Shown here: positions 21,263 through 32,670 of the stretch, in pieces | How positions within the stretch are numbered: position 1 is the stretch's first letter | How the letters are laid out: each line of letters starts with the position of its first letter | Assembly: GCA_022605405.1 (NCBI GenBank) | Contig: JABYQQ010000011.1 | Span: 1,550,001 to 1,614,000, forward strand | Reading direction: 5' to 3' | Source of the DNA: Earliella scabrosa | Lineage: Eukaryota; Basidiomycota; Agaricomycetes; Polyporales; Polyporaceae | Length of the DNA stretch: 64,000 nucleotides | Notes under the pieces: generated by a model | Databases searched by the model: none | Told to the model about the DNA's origin: nothing | What the model saw: the letters and a program-made list of their open reading frames with translations, nothing else | Made by a program: the position numbers and the translations under genes

Positions 21263-22462
21263 TCAAAGTGGTTCTAACAACGACGTGAGAGCCGGCCCGT
21301 GAACATATGAAGACTGCCACGTACATGAGACGACCAGGCCCAACACGATGTTGAGGTACTCTGTGATCCTGAGCAGGTCACGATTTTCCGGGGTCCACAA
21401 GTCGTCCTGGAAGAGGGCGTGCTTGATCGCGTTGACGACAACGATAGCGCAGGAGAAGCCGTCTGGCGGTCCACCATAGGGCAGAGTGCTCTCCAGCCGC
21501 CATTGTCCGAGGTGAGCAACTTCGAACCAGGAGAGGATGCGTGCGAGATCAGTCATCGTGCGTGGGCCGACGATGTCAGGCGGGAAGCGAATGACTCTGT
21601 TGGGGACGTCAAAGACGTAGAGCACCCAATCGGACTCGCTGAGCCAGGGGACGAAGACGGCATGGAGGGGCTTGTTGGGGTTGTTCATCCGAGCCGCGAA
21701 ACGACGGAGATATTGAAACCTCGGAGCCCAGGAGTACTGGGCCCAATCGCTCTGCGCGCCACCATAGATGTAGCGGCCAAAGGAACTGGACGCAATGAGG
21801 ACATGTGAATCAAGCTGAGGAGTGGCGCGCATCCGCTCCTGAGTGGTGGTGATCATGGCATCGACGAGGGAAGTGAGGATCGGCTTGGGGGTAAAGAAAG
21901 GCTGCAACTGATGGGCGTAGAGACGTTGAGCGGCGCCCAGGCGTTCATTCCACGGAAGGTGCGCAAACGATGCCAAAGCGAGTTGGGCGGCGTGGTGGAC
22001 AGGGGAATTGGGAGGGTGGGCGGACATAAGTTGCGAGAGCCACCGGGTTGCGGCCGTCCACTGGCGCCGCGCGTGGAACGCTTCGTGAATGCTGAGCCAG
22101 ACAGCGAGCATCCAGAGAGGCGTGGGCCGGTTGGCAAGGCGGTGGTCAAGGAACGAAACGTACGACTGATCCTCATCGTCTTCCCACTGCCGGATGGTGG
22201 CGAGAACGGCTGATTCGGAGGGAAGCTCGCGTTGGCGAAGCTCTTCAGTTGGATCTGGCGGGGCAGTGGTCGAGAGGATGAAACGTTGGTCGTAGCTGTC
22301 GTCGGAGTCATCGGAGTCGACAACTCGGACGACTTCGATGGGGAAAGGCGAGTAGGCCAAAAGCTCCTGCACCGATAGATGCTCCTGAATGGACCAGTGC
22401 ACCAAGTGTTGGGGAATCTGGCACCAGGCCAGCCGGGGACTGCGTCGCAAGAAACGGACCAT
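21263..22462 (-). CDS. Ulp1/C48-like peptidase-fold protein, about 399 aa
   Basis: A long open frame; the start at 22462 (MVRFLRRSP) is preferred because an acceptor-like site precedes it, although the frame is open to 22843. The C-terminal 150 residues resemble the Ulp1/SENP cysteine-protease fold seen in transposon-linked agaricomycete proteins: a beta-strand ESDWVLYVFDVPNRVIRF, then LPYGGPPDGFSCAIVVVNAI with the putative nucleophile Cys. In canonical members the strand starts His-Trp; here it is Asp-Trp, so the catalytic His is replaced. The protein may be an inactive relative or use another residue. An intron may remove the last 20 residues near 21325. The N-terminal half is helical with no known motif. 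Confidence 0.5.
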   Translation of the reverse strand: MVRFLRRSPRLAWCQIPQHLVHWSIQEHLSVQELLAYSPFPIEVVRVVDSDDSDDSYDQRFILSTTAPPDPTEELRQRELPSESAVLATIRQWEDDEDQSYVSFLDHRLANRPTPLWMLAVWLSIHEAFHARRQWTAATRWLSQLMSAHPPNSPVHHAAQLALASFAHLPWNERLGAAQRLYAHQLQPFFTPKPILTSLVDAMITTTQERMRATPQLDSHVLIASSSFGRYIYGGAQSDWAQYSWAPRFQYLRRFAARMNNPNKPLHAVFVPWLSESDWVLYVFDVPNRVIRFPPDIVGPRTMTDLARILSWFEVAHLGQWRLESTLPYGGPPDGFSCAIVVVNAIKHALFQDDLWTPENRDLLRITEYLNIVLGLVVSCTWQSSYVHGPALTSLLEPL

Positions 22463-23284
22463 GTTCTGTCCTGAATGCGACGTATGGTAAGCGTTTCCTG
22501 CTCGGGAAGATTGTAATGTGAACGCATACCTACGGGTTGGAGGGGCTGTCTGCGGGGTAGTCGAATCAAAGCAGAGTAGTCGAAGGGGGAGTGCCACGGA
22601 GAGATACGCAGGGTGCAGGAGTGGAGCAGATATGTACGCCTCGAGTCGAGAGGCTTGAGGCGACTCATGGCGGGCCATCAGATGAACAAATTTGAGGGTG
22701 CCGCGACGAGGGAAGGCATGGTGATGCATGAGGGCAAGGCACGTCGACACGGCTAGGGTAGCCGCAATCAAGGCTAGATACTGGCTGCATCCAACGCGTG
22801 GCACTTCGCAAAAAGAGACCGGGGATGCGGTCGAGGGATGCATACGGGACGGGGGAGGAGCAGACTTACCGCTTGGCGTCGATGGCTAGCTCCTTGAGAG
22901 GCCGAAACCAGGGGGTGATAGCACCTGAGACCTCCAGGAGGAAACGTGTTGGTGCACGGGGTGACCAGTTGTAATCATGTGAGCCTCGGGTGTTGGTCGA
23001 CGATGGGATATATTTTCGCCGGCGGAACATCGTGGCCATGGTCGCGGCCGCCATGTGGATCGTAAACAAGCGGGAACGAAACAGTGCTGATGTAGCGAAG
23101 ACGTGGGATGAAGGCGGGGCTAATAGGTGCTACAGAGGCGGCATGGAAGGGAGACGAGGAGAAGTAGTATACAACATAGCCAGCCGTGGAGGCGGGGAGA
23201 AGAGGGTTCGGCAGGAGGAGCGCAGGAGCATGACGAGGATTGGACATGTATGAGATGATGCTAGCTACCTAACGCCCGCCGTAG
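22463..23284. other. Intergenic, 822 bp
   Basis: The frame of the Ulp1-like gene stays open to 22843, so part of this may be an unrecognised upstream exon or leader. The remainder (22860-23284) shows no protein-like frame. Confidence 0.35.
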
Positions 23285-24181
23285 TTAGCATTGGTACAAT
23301 TGCCATGGGGCCAATCCTTGCGGACGTGAATCGGCCAAGCATGGACCCCCACAAGGGACCTCGGACGTGCGCCATCGTAGCCGAGTGGCAAGAGGCTGGT
23401 CGGCCGTGGGCCTCATGCGAGCAGCGATCGCGTGTCGCTCGCTGAACCTACGCACTTGGGACGGACAGAGGCCGCGTGCGGCGCCGCATAGGCCCACCCC
23501 GAGATCCGGCCACTGCGAGGGACAGAAGCGAACATCGAAACCACGGGTCTCAGCCTCTCGAAGGAGAGCGAACTCATCATCTCCTTCGACGCTCAACCAT
23601 GCACGGTACGAGAAGAGCAAGCTGGGGTGGGCGCATCCGAAGTAAGTGGCGTTGACATAGTTAATCGTGTGGGTGGCCCATCCACGGGTGATCGGAGCAA
23701 GCGCATCATGGGTGACGCTCTGGCAAAGTCGGACCGTGTGGTTGGACGGGGTGCGGAAGTCGGTGTACTGCTCAACTGCTCGTGTGTTCCAGACGTACTC
23801 GACATGGTCGGAGAAGGTGGGAGGGGGACGTTCGATGGCGCCCTGGCGGATGCGTAGGTAATTCCGCAGAATGTCGTATGCCGTTGGGGGAACGTATAGT
23901 TCGAGCGAATTGGCGTGAAAGTGGGAGGTCCAGAGGAAGAAAAGGAGGGCGACATCGCCTCCGATGTACCCGTCTAGGCGAGTGAGGACGTCGACGAGCT
24001 CGTCTGCGTTGCGGACGAAAGTCTGCACCAGAACGCGAAGGGATTCGAAGAGTTCTTCGTGGACCAAACGCAGGCATCCATGGGAGACGCGACGGAGGCG
24101 CATTAAAGCGCGGAAGTCAAGGAATTGACAGAGCCATGCTCGCGCGGCGGGGGGGAGATCGGAGACGGTGAGAGGGGGCAT
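23285..24181 (-). CDS. F-box-like protein, tandem copy 1 (about 298 aa)
   Basis: A single-exon frame; ATG 24181 (MPPLTVSDLPP) is preferred over 24250 because it directly precedes an F-box-like segment, LPPAARAWLCQFLDFRALMRLRRVS. In this fold the segment would bind Skp1 in an SCF ubiquitin ligase. The rest is helical with a Cys-rich end (CGAARGLCPSQ, CGGPC). It is related to the neighbouring gene at 24381-25349: both keep the order VNATYFGCAHPSL / ISATTYCVAYPDL, then a G-(F/W)-D segment before a conserved Trp-Pro/Trp-Thr and a final CG...CPS element. Substrate unknown. Confidence 0.55.
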   Translation of the reverse strand: MPPLTVSDLPPAARAWLCQFLDFRALMRLRRVSHGCLRLVHEELFESLRVLVQTFVRNADELVDVLTRLDGYIGGDVALLFFLWTSHFHANSLELYVPPTAYDILRNYLRIRQGAIERPPPTFSDHVEYVWNTRAVEQYTDFRTPSNHTVRLCQSVTHDALAPITRGWATHTINYVNATYFGCAHPSLLFSYRAWLSVEGDDEFALLREAETRGFDVRFCPSQWPDLGVGLCGAARGLCPSQVRRFSERHAIAARMRPTADQPLATRLRWRTSEVPCGGPCLADSRPQGLAPWQLYQC

Positions 24182-24380
24182 GATAGTGATATAGTGAGTG
24201 CATATGAGGCCGAGGCAGGAGCTGACCAACTTATGAGCTCGAACTGCCATGTGATACGGCTCGACGGGAGACGACGCGATGACGCCAAGTCAAAGTCCTT
24301 GAACGTTCAGATGATGGGGGGAGAAATGATGGTGATTGATATACAGATTCGTACAAAAAGCGAGACATACACATAAGTAG

Positions 24381-25349
24381 TTATGCCTTGAGGGCGATGC
24401 AGGGGCATTCGCGCTCGCCGGCGGAGAGGAATGCATGCTGAGAGTGGCAATTCTGAGAACATCTGCGACCGCCCCTCCACCATACGATGACGTAGCGGTC
24501 TTCAAGCGCCAGCCGCAGAGGTCGAGGAGCCGGAATCGCTCGGAGGGGATGCAAATATCCAACGACACAATGCTCGTCTCCGAACCAACGCGTAGAGGAT
24601 GGGCAGTACGGGGTAGGTACATGACCACATAGCGGCAGGTTCGTCCAAGCCTCAGGAGAGCATGCGATATCCCATCCACGCCCTTGCCAACGCTCAACGA
24701 GAGAACGAATGCGTTGACCGAACTGGGTGCCGCGTTGGTCGAGATGATGGGAAGGTACTAGGGCGCGTTGGCGAGGGATGAGGTCTGGGTACGCGACGCA
24801 GTACGTTGTGGCGCTGATGTACGAAGCCAATGCGCTGTTCCACAGGCGGGCGATGGGCTCCAAAGGTGTGTTGCATCGGCTTTGTTCGACCCGCAGGAAG
24901 GGGATGTTTGAGCCGGTGTGTTTGAACCGCGCGAGGCCCAGATTGCCGCGGACGCGCCAGATGGCACAGGTAGTCAGGAGGGGCTGACCGCACCGTTGAA
25001 CATCAATGATGTGCGAGACAACATGAGACCACGCCATGTGGGGGGTGAAGATGTGGACCGTAGGGGGAGGAGGAATGGAGGGATAGAGGAGATGTAGAGC
25101 GGTCTCCCCGCCCAGCACGGAGCCGGTGTCGTACATCTCCTGCGCAAAGGCGCGGAGGTCAGGAAATATGGGGCGAAGGTGGCGACGAACGCGTTCTCCA
25201 ATGATGTAGGCGATATAGTGAGACCCGAGCTCGCAGGAACCGGCGACGCCGCCGAGGTAATCCAGATCGAGCGGGGTGAGAATGTACAGAGATAAATCTG
25301 GGACGAGGGTGGGGAAGAAGCTGTGATTAGGACAGGGCGTATGGAACAT
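24381..25349 (-). CDS. F-box-like protein, tandem copy 2 (about 322 aa)
   Basis: Start chosen at 25349 (MFHTPCPNHSFF); the frame is open further upstream but is low complexity. The N-terminus has a degenerate F-box-like stretch (LVPDLSLYILTPLDLDYLGGVAGSC). The body aligns by eye with the protein at 23285-24181, including RGWDIACSPEAWTNLPLCG against RGFDVRFCPSQWPDLGVG. The last 40 residues add Cys and His (CSQNCHSQHAF, ECPC) that copy 1 lacks. Tandem duplication with divergence is the simplest explanation. Function unknown beyond the F-box resemblance. Confidence 0.5.
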   Translation of the reverse strand: MFHTPCPNHSFFPTLVPDLSLYILTPLDLDYLGGVAGSCELGSHYIAYIIGERVRRHLRPIFPDLRAFAQEMYDTGSVLGGETALHLLYPSIPPPPTVHIFTPHMAWSHVVSHIIDVQRCGQPLLTTCAIWRVRGNLGLARFKHTGSNIPFLRVEQSRCNTPLEPIARLWNSALASYISATTYCVAYPDLIPRQRALVPSHHLDQRGTQFGQRIRSLVERWQGRGWDIACSPEAWTNLPLCGHVPTPYCPSSTRWFGDEHCVVGYLHPLRAIPAPRPLRLALEDRYVIVWWRGGRRCSQNCHSQHAFLSAGERECPCIALKA

Positions 25350-26078
25350 GTTGAAGCGGGGCGGCGCTAGGGTGGCTGAGCATGAGAAGGGCTGTAATGA
25401 TAGGAACAAATAACTTACAGAGTTGCGGGGGGGTGAGAATGAGTGAACAGGGCGGGTGTGTATGAAGGGAGGGAGGGACGCGACGCGTGTTGAAGGGTGC
25501 GTGGCCGGCCACGCGGCCACGTGGCCTTGGTGGCCCAGTCACATGAGGCAGTCCAGGCGGGTCGCAAGCGGGCCGTAGTTGACCGAATTGGCGCACCTTT
25601 GATGGAAATGCAAAAGAAGCCAGACAACTCGTGTGTGGCATGCGCCTATTGAATGCTCGGCAGGGGAGGAGCACAAGTATATTGGTGTCTACGTGAGGGT
25701 GGGGGCGGGAGGAAGAGAGGAGCATCTGAGTGGTACGCGACCGGGGGGGATGAGGTGGTGGAAGGAAGGAGCAACATGGAGGAACGCGGTTGCATGAAAG
25801 GACGAATCTGGACAGCGGTGGACAAGCGGAAGATGTCGCACCTAGGGAATGTGGCGAACTAAACAGACGTGCGTGGACCATGATGACAAGAGGCTCGTGC
25901 GGACGTGGGATGATTGTGGAATGATGAGGACTACGCGGTGGACTTGGGTGCGATGGACGGAGTGGGAGTGGATCAGATTGCTCGCAGATGCGACATGTAG
26001 TACACGAGGCGGGGATGATAAGAGCGGAAGTGGAGAGAATGGGGCTCACCAGTGCTTCAATCGCTCTACCCTTTGCAG
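25350..26078. other. Intergenic, 729 bp
   Basis: Region between divergently placed genes. It contains several G-rich stretches (for example around 25690-25770) but no supported ORF. A 3' splice-like site lies just before the ATG at 26079, so the next gene could have an upstream exon here. Confidence 0.35.
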
Positions 26079-26745
26079 ATGGTCGCCCATATCTTCTTGC
26101 TGAGTCCGAAGGACGCTCCCGAGGTCGTGGCGATGAGCGGTGCCAATGGTTCTTGCGAGCACGATCTGATTCTGTTTGTGCGCGGCGAGAGACGGAAGGA
26201 CGGTGATAGCACGGACGTGGCAGTAAGTGACTGGGTATGCACGCCGACACAGACTGAGTGACTTACTATGAGATCAGATTTTCTTGCCGGTGACGCCAGA
26301 CCCGAGGACTGATGAATACTGGGATGTATGGGTCGCGAAAATCGAGGACACACCGATGTTGAGTCTGGTGGGGGCGACGTTGGCGCAGACGTCCGCAGTG
26401 ACCGACTTGGCTCGAGCCTACCAGTACCTGTCGAAGCAGGCGGGATCGGGGTCGTTGAACGCGTACCGAACGTTGACAACGATCCTAACTTCTCTGCATG
26501 AGGGGGTGGAGAGGGGACACGAGGTGTCGTCCGAGCTGGTTGACATTCAACGCTGGGTGCTTGGAAATGTACCGGAGGTCAGTGGTGGTGGAGGTAAAGA
26601 TTGGGTCGCACTGACCAAGAGATAGGACGTCGTGAAAGCGTGGGGGAAGGACTTGGGGGACAGGGGGTTGAATGCGGCGACGAGTGGCAGGGGTGGTGAC
26701 GAAGGCGAGCTGGAGCGTGCAGGAGGAGAGTTGGAGAGCGCGTAG
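26079..26745 (+). CDS. Hypothetical protein, 187 aa, possibly truncated
   Basis: Exons 26079-26222, 26278-26577 and 26626-26745, all phase 0, encode 187 residues. The N-terminal part (VAHIFLLSPKDAPEVVAMSG) looks like a beta-rich start; the rest is mostly helical (YWDVWVAKIEDTPMLSLVGA, DLARAYQYLSKQA). It ends at a TAG inside a helical, charged segment (GELERAGGELESA). The frame downstream keeps a protein-like reading for about 70 bp but is broken by three TGA codons. The current gene may therefore be a shortened version of a longer ancestor. Family not recognised. Confidence 0.5.
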
Positions 26746-27263
26746 ACAGAGGTGGACAGTGTGCTTGCATGAGCGGTGTGAGAAGGGGGAGCGTGAAGTC
26801 CAGGAGAACGAAAGAGAATGGAGGGAAGGAGTGAGGCGTGTGGTTGGAGATGGCACGCATTCGGAAGGCAGGCGCGCCTGAGCTCTGCCAGCGCTTGGCG
26901 GAGCTGGGAAGGGAGTTGGCAGTTAAGCTTCTTGCACCGCGATCGGGAGGTCATGAGTATTTTTGCGCGCATGTCCAAGTGCTCACGAAGGGATGGATAT
27001 CATTTGTGAAGGGATCGGGGGAGGAGAGGAGGAACTACTACATGGGCGGACGGACAGAAATGTGTGGGAAGGGGGACATGAAAGCGCGCGGGCGCGGGCG
27101 ACAAAGGCATATCGCGCGGGCGCGAAGTGGCGCGCGGTCTGGGCGAATATGTGGCGGCTGGCGGGGCGCGAATTATATAGAAGGGAGGGCTATAATGGAT
27201 GCAGGCGTGGGCGGTAAGGCCTGGGAGGTGGGACGCCTATGAGGTACACGGTGGGACGTTAAC
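26746..27263. other. Possible decayed 3' exons, 518 bp
   Basis: Plus-strand frames here look partly coding: a charged coiled-coil-like stretch at about 26740-26870 and RLAELGRELAVKLLAP near 26900. They are not connected by a clean splice path to the gene at 26079-26745. Treated as remnants. Confidence 0.3.
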
Positions 27264-28214
27264 TTATAAACCTAAGGACATATAAACGATGGAGCCGGGA
27301 TAGAAAAGGAAGGAGGGGAGGACGCTTTCGTGGATAGTCTCGGGCAAAGAAGGCCTGGAGGTCGGGCGTAAAGGGAACATCATAGGGGACGCAAAGAGTA
27401 TAATGGGCGGGCTCTTTCGTGCTAATGAGCGGGCTCTTTCGCGGTAGTGGGCAGACATTAACGAGTGCGTGGGGTGGCATATATCTCGCAAGCCGCCGGG
27501 CGGTATGCTGATCGCATGCCGGGCGCGAATGTAATCCTGGATGACGAAAAGCGATAGTCTATGGACAAACGGACCCCTTGCTATGTCGAGTACACCTATC
27601 AAAACGGTCGGCGTCACGCCACTACTGTATCTAGACCTGGCGGCCTCACCTATAGTCTGCTCCGACGGCACCAGCATCAGGACAACATCCTGTACAACCT
27701 CTGGGATGCCTTCGAGCAGGACACTACCCTGCACGATGCTAGAGTCGTACTTCAGTATTGTATGCGTGTGACGAGCGATACAGGAAGAACCCACTTCTGC
27801 TCAAAGCAGGTCTCGCAGAACCGTACACCGAGGGCGTAGTCGACGGCGTAAGACTCGCCTTGTCCGCATGCCTCATAACGTTATATGTCGATACAGCGGC
27901 TGAGGGGAAGAAAACGGTAGGACTCACAAAACAGTGAGTGTCGAATACCAGCGCCACGTACACCGGCTCGCTCATGACGCCCTCGCAGGATGGCAAGCCT
28001 GTGACAGTGTTCAGGGCTCTCTTCCAAAGCTCCCGGCTTCTGTTTGACAACAGACTTCTCCTAAGCAGACGCGAGGTTCGTGCAAGTTGCAGTAGGCCCA
28101 TCGGATGCGTATATTGAGCAATCTGGGACGCGTCTATGTTAGGTGGACGGTGAACACGCTATTGATGTTTTGTACGCACCTCTAGCATGAGTTCTACAGG
28201 CAGAGAGGAGAAGC
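27264..28214 (-). pseudogene. F-box protein gene, 3'-truncated copy
   Basis: Exons ending at 28180, then 28122-27928, 27871-27795, 27738-27650 and a diverged tail. The encoded order is an F-box (LPVELMLE, then IAQYTHPMGLLQLARTSRLL), then MSEPVYVALVFDTHCF, then a Cys-x2-Cys element (VRFCETCFEQ) and IPEVVQDVVLMLVPSE. Exons two to four are 195, 77 and 89 nt, exactly the lengths in the paralogue at 57168-59829, with the same phases. No ATG is found in frame upstream of the first F-box residues, and after exon four the protein stops resembling the paralogue and ends soon. Missing 5' and 3' parts argue for a decayed gene. Confidence 0.6.
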
Positions 28215-28965
28215 AGTTTGTTGCAGTGAAGTAGTTCGCACTGTATTGTGCGGATGCAAGCTGGTCTTGCCTACTGCTGTGGTTCGAGCTATGACTCTGA
28301 ACCCGGAGGACGCGCGACAAGTCTGTAGGGAGCGATCAACCGAATGCATGACTCTGGCTCTGGCGAGGACTGACCTCCAGGATCTGCACCAGAGTCCCCA
28401 TTGTTGCCTCCATTTTCTCGTCGTATCTGAGCTTCAATGCTATGCATTTCCCTTCAGTTCGGTTGCAAAGTCCAAGAGTTCTCTAACTGCGTCTCACCGA
28501 GAGATCCGTTGGTTGCGAGCATGGTTGTCCATCACGGTTACTACGCAGTGTGTCACACTCTATTCAACGCTATAGCGTTGAGGGCCAATTTATGCAGGTG
28601 AGGAGGAGCGGAGTTCTAGTCATCGGTTGGCTAGTACATAGGCGAAAGCTGAGACAGCAGTCAAGCCGATTGACGCGTCAACGTTAACAGCGCTAGTCGC
28701 GGTAATTCAGGGCAGGTGCAGACGCGCCACGAGGCTGCTGACTAACCAACCCTCCGATGTACCTCCAGTGTCCACAACTTGAAGAACCTGGCTTGTCGCC
28801 AATTCTCGAGCATTGACCCGATTTGAGTCCCAGAATCACAGGGAACAACATGGTAGATGGGTGATGGCACACAGTACAGATACAATCCGAATTACACGAC
28901 GACCATAAACTCAGGCTCAACACCCAAAAGAGTCCGAAGTCCAAAACACTAGCCTTTCTAACTTG
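28215..28965. other. Intergenic, 751 bp
   Basis: No supported gene. Short frames on both strands lack protein-like composition. Confidence 0.4.
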
Positions 28966-30514
28966 TCACCTCACCTCTGAGACCTTCATTCTGGACTGGG
29001 TCCCCGTGATTCGCCATGGAGGAACCCTCTCGTCCTCCGTCACCGCGCTCGCGCTCGTCATGGTTGGCGTCACTGCGACCGAGCACCCCTTCTCGAGGTC
29101 CGCGTCTGCGTCCACTTCAGCGCCCTGAGTGTCGAGTGAGGTGCGTGTCGTCGTTGTAACCCGCCCTAGCCCCTTCCGTGTCCCGAACGCCGAGTCCTCG
29201 ACACGCGTCGCAAAGTGCACTGTCACGGTCTCATTCGCAGTGTCGCCTGGGGTCATCTTGAGGTGCGAGAGCACGATGATAGAAGTTGGGACGATATTCT
29301 GCATCGTTGTGGGAAGGAAATTGTAAGGACGTGGTGAGAAGAGAGTAAAATATGGAGCACGACGTACCGCGAGAGGCACCAGTATGTTAAGCATCACATG
29401 CAGGCCAGGATGCTGGAGTCGCTCCAGCGCCAGACTCACGCCCTGTACAGCCAAGGCGGCCATCGTCAGCTCGATGCTTCGCAGGAATACCATGCGCTAC
29501 TCACATGAGCAATTGTCAGAATCGCGCCTGACTCGATGATCATGAGGATCACGCCCCGGTACGTGTAGTCCCTACCCGCGCCAAACGCAAGATGTCCGTT
29601 GATGAGATGATCAAGGTATCTGGTATGCCATGCTCGGTGTTTGTACTATCCACAACAGAGGATAATGAAGGAATACTCACGCCAGCCGCCCTGCAATCAG
29701 AGCGGTGCATATCGCCGTGTTCACAAGGGTGAGGATGACGGTAGGTGCAGGGAAGATCCTGGAGAGGTTGTTGTATGACGCGACTTGCGTCGCGTACGCT
29801 AGACCCACGGCTGTAGAACGCAAAGTATTGTGTCATGAGCATGAAGACGATGACATAATGGACGAGGACGTACCTAGTCCCGCCATAAGCGCAAGTGCGG
29901 GAAGGATCACGATGCGTATGTCGTGATTCCACACGACCCATACGCGCCAGATGAGCACCAAATCTCCGATGGCCAACTATGAAGGACGCGCGACGCCAGT
30001 CAATATCGTTGCCATGGATGGGCGACGTGTCTATGACGCACCTCGAGTTGTGCAACGGCGACCGCACTCTGTAATACCCGTGGAGGGACCGTGTTTGTAA
30101 ATGTCTCGTACAGCAAGATGGAGATGTGCGCCGTCGTCAGAAGGAACATGAGGTCAGCAAGCGCGAGCATGATCTTGTGGGTCCGCATTAGACTTTTTGA
30201 CGTGCTGTCGGTCCAATACGCATTAGCATGACGTGCGTGACAGAAGCGGATAAGGCAGTCAACAGGGAGCACGCATTGGACGAGCATCCCGGGACCCGGC
30301 ACATTCAATCAAGTTAAACCAAGAGAGTGTGTACGCACAACTGTATATACAACACAGCGACCATGAGGACACAATCGGCGCCTGATCACAGCATGCGGCG
30401 TCAGCATGACCATCCAGGCAGAAGACAGATGCTTAATCTGTGACATGACGCACCATAGAAGAGGCTCTCCCCGAAGACCTTCGCAAAGTCGAGCTGCTCC
30501 TTGTACGTGATCAT
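28966..30514 (-). CDS. Seven-helix integral membrane protein, 340 aa
   Basis: Eight exons (30514-30454, 30381-30339, 30204-30042, 29976-29874, 29810-29681, 29619-29505, 29442-29368, 29298-28966) join in phase to 340 codons. The N-terminus MITYKEQLDFAKVFGESLFY precedes a series of hydrophobic helices (ADCVLMVAVLYI; IMLALADLMFLLTTAHISIL; IVILPALALMAGL; APTVILTLVNTAICTALIAG; RGVILMIIESGAILTIAH; VMLNILVPLA), then a hydrophilic Thr/Asp-rich tail. The layout is that of the large agaricomycete family of seven-helix proteins with many small exons and no assigned ligand. The 134-nt second intron is unusually long here and may hide a further exon. Plasma-membrane or endomembrane location inferred. Confidence 0.75.
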
Positions 30515-32670
30515 CGTTCGTGGCGTGCGAAGTCCTTAATCGTGTCTTCGTTTGGTTCCGAGCCTCGTCCGTTCGTGCGGGGTATCCGCGGACGGGTGCT
30601 GTAACCTGGTTGAACAGATGAATAGATCGCGCTCGTAGTGGCAGTGGAGATCGCCCGATCGTTCGTCCGTGCGTCGTACGAAGTTGGTCACTCGTGGGCA
30701 CTGGGGGTCAGAATGGGGGAAGGAGAAAACCCGAGGCGCGCGAGTCATTGACCCCAGATCTATATAGGACTGATCATTCGGGCATGATCCACGTCTGGCG
30801 TCCGGGAGCGTCCGCTGCTGCGTGGAATGGGACGCGAAGCCCCTTCGCAGTCTCGTGGAAGAGTCCGAAGTCACAGTCTCCAACTCCCAGGCATCCCGAT
30901 ACTGTATCAGACCACTTGGCGAACGATGGAGTGATCGCTTCACTTTGAGCTCGCGACCAATGGGCGTGAGGGCCGTCTCCCCCTGACCACTCCCTGACCT
31001 CGTCGGGGATCTATCCCCTGGTATCTCCTGAGCCTAGTAGGTATGCGGTAATTGTGTACTCATCGGAGCATCTCTTACAGGTGGAGGTCTATGTATGCCT
31101 TGAGCATTGAGCGGGGCAGGCCTTGACTCGAGCCACTCGAGCCCGCCGCGCGCCGGCGTGTTCGTCAGGGCGATGTTCTGTCAAGTCGTGGGTTCACCAA
31201 TGGACGAGTGACAGCGATTTGACAGGATTAGCATCTGCGGGCGCCGTTCGCAGATCGTAGATCATCGGGCGGGTTGTGAGTGTACTACATATAAGTACCA
31301 CGTCGCAGGGGGGTCTCACCTAGTTTCACTTGGTTCGAATCCGTACGTATGGTCGGATGACCCGTCGACAATATTATCTGATGGCCCCCTTGGTGACTGG
31401 CGTTCCATTGGTCCGTGCTTGACCGAGCAGTCAGTAGGCCGTAACACTAGTGAACGGTAAGAGAGTTAGCCATGCGGAAGGTCCGATCGTCAACGGAGGG
31501 TTACGGTGGCTTGGAAGCATCTTCAGGCTCATAAATTGCGTCCTCAAACCGGCAGCTTGCCACTGCGCTCGTTGCGAACTATCAACGCCATGTCGCGCAT
31601 AGGTCAACTGTGGGAGGCTTCAAGAGATGCTGAGAGACATGGCTGTCATCTATATATCGTCTGAAGGAGCTCGAGGCCCCAGGCTGTCTAAGATGGGTTA
31701 TATTGGACGAGAGGCCCCGACGCGAACTTCAGCTACGCGGGTGTACGAGGACACAGCATCCGCGCGTGGTGCATCGTCGATCATTTTTAAGGACCGCAGT
31801 TGTCATGATACATGAAGTTGCACCTAGTTGCACGTGCCACGCAGAGCTGGTCTCATGAATACCCAAAACCACATGAAGGACACGAATGTCGTTGGACGAT
31901 GGGCAACAGTGCTTGCGCTCCAGAAGAAGAGGGGAATTCAAGGACGTACCATAGCATGGGGCCCCCCGCCACTGCATTCTCATATGTTGCTCGATATGAT
32001 GTTGCACTTACGTAGAACCTTGTGTAGAGTGCGCATCGCTGATTTTCGAGGGTTGGTTTAGCAAGGTATTGAACTGGTATTGAAGCAAGCTCACAAGAGG
32101 CCTCAGGAGAACGCCACGCATTAGCACAGCAATAATAGCGCTTGAGGGCAGGTCAATGCGCGTAGACGCTCCTAACACACCTTGCTTGCATATACGAGAT
32201 AGCTTGGTAGAGAGCATACATAGATCGCAATTCCGAGCTTGATGCTTGAAGCCAGAGACCCATGAGTGCTGTTCACTGCTCAACCCTCAGCTGGTGCTGC
32301 TGAGTATGTCAGGTAGACCGTAACCTTAGCGCGGTTGTTTAGGGCAGGCCAAGACGCGTTCGATGAACTTCTTGGCGCTGGCTGGGAGCACTGAGGTTCC
32401 GACCCAATCCGTTCAGCTGTCAACAGCCCGAATCCTCCCTAGAGTAGTTGTGGCAAGGTGCATTTGCTCTGTAGCCTGGCACTCCAACACAGCCTCGCCA
32501 TAGCCCTCCGCCGAGAGAACGATCTCAGCGAGCGTTCGCCAATAGGCTCAGGGCTGCTACAGTTTCAGTACATTGTCACGGCTACCGCTGCAAATAAGAA
32601 ACAATCTATTGATGCACTACATGACCTTCATATATCATGATAGATCGTGACACGTTTCTCGCTGATCGAC
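30515..32670. other. Gene-free stretch, 2.2 kb
   Basis: The longest stretch without a supported gene. Frames on both strands are short and lack protein-like composition. A tRNA-like B-box string near 31334 was examined and rejected. It holds the promoter of the seven-helix gene and the 3' flank of the reductase gene. Confidence 0.45.

Noticed and set aside
28246..28575. 109-codon plus-strand frame
   Set aside because: Overlaps the promoter side of the decayed F-box gene, lacks domain features, and has no splice or context support.
31320..31350. tRNA B-box-like string ggttcgaatcc
   Set aside because: The flanking bases do not form a T-stem of five pairs and no A box or acceptor stem is found at the right distance.
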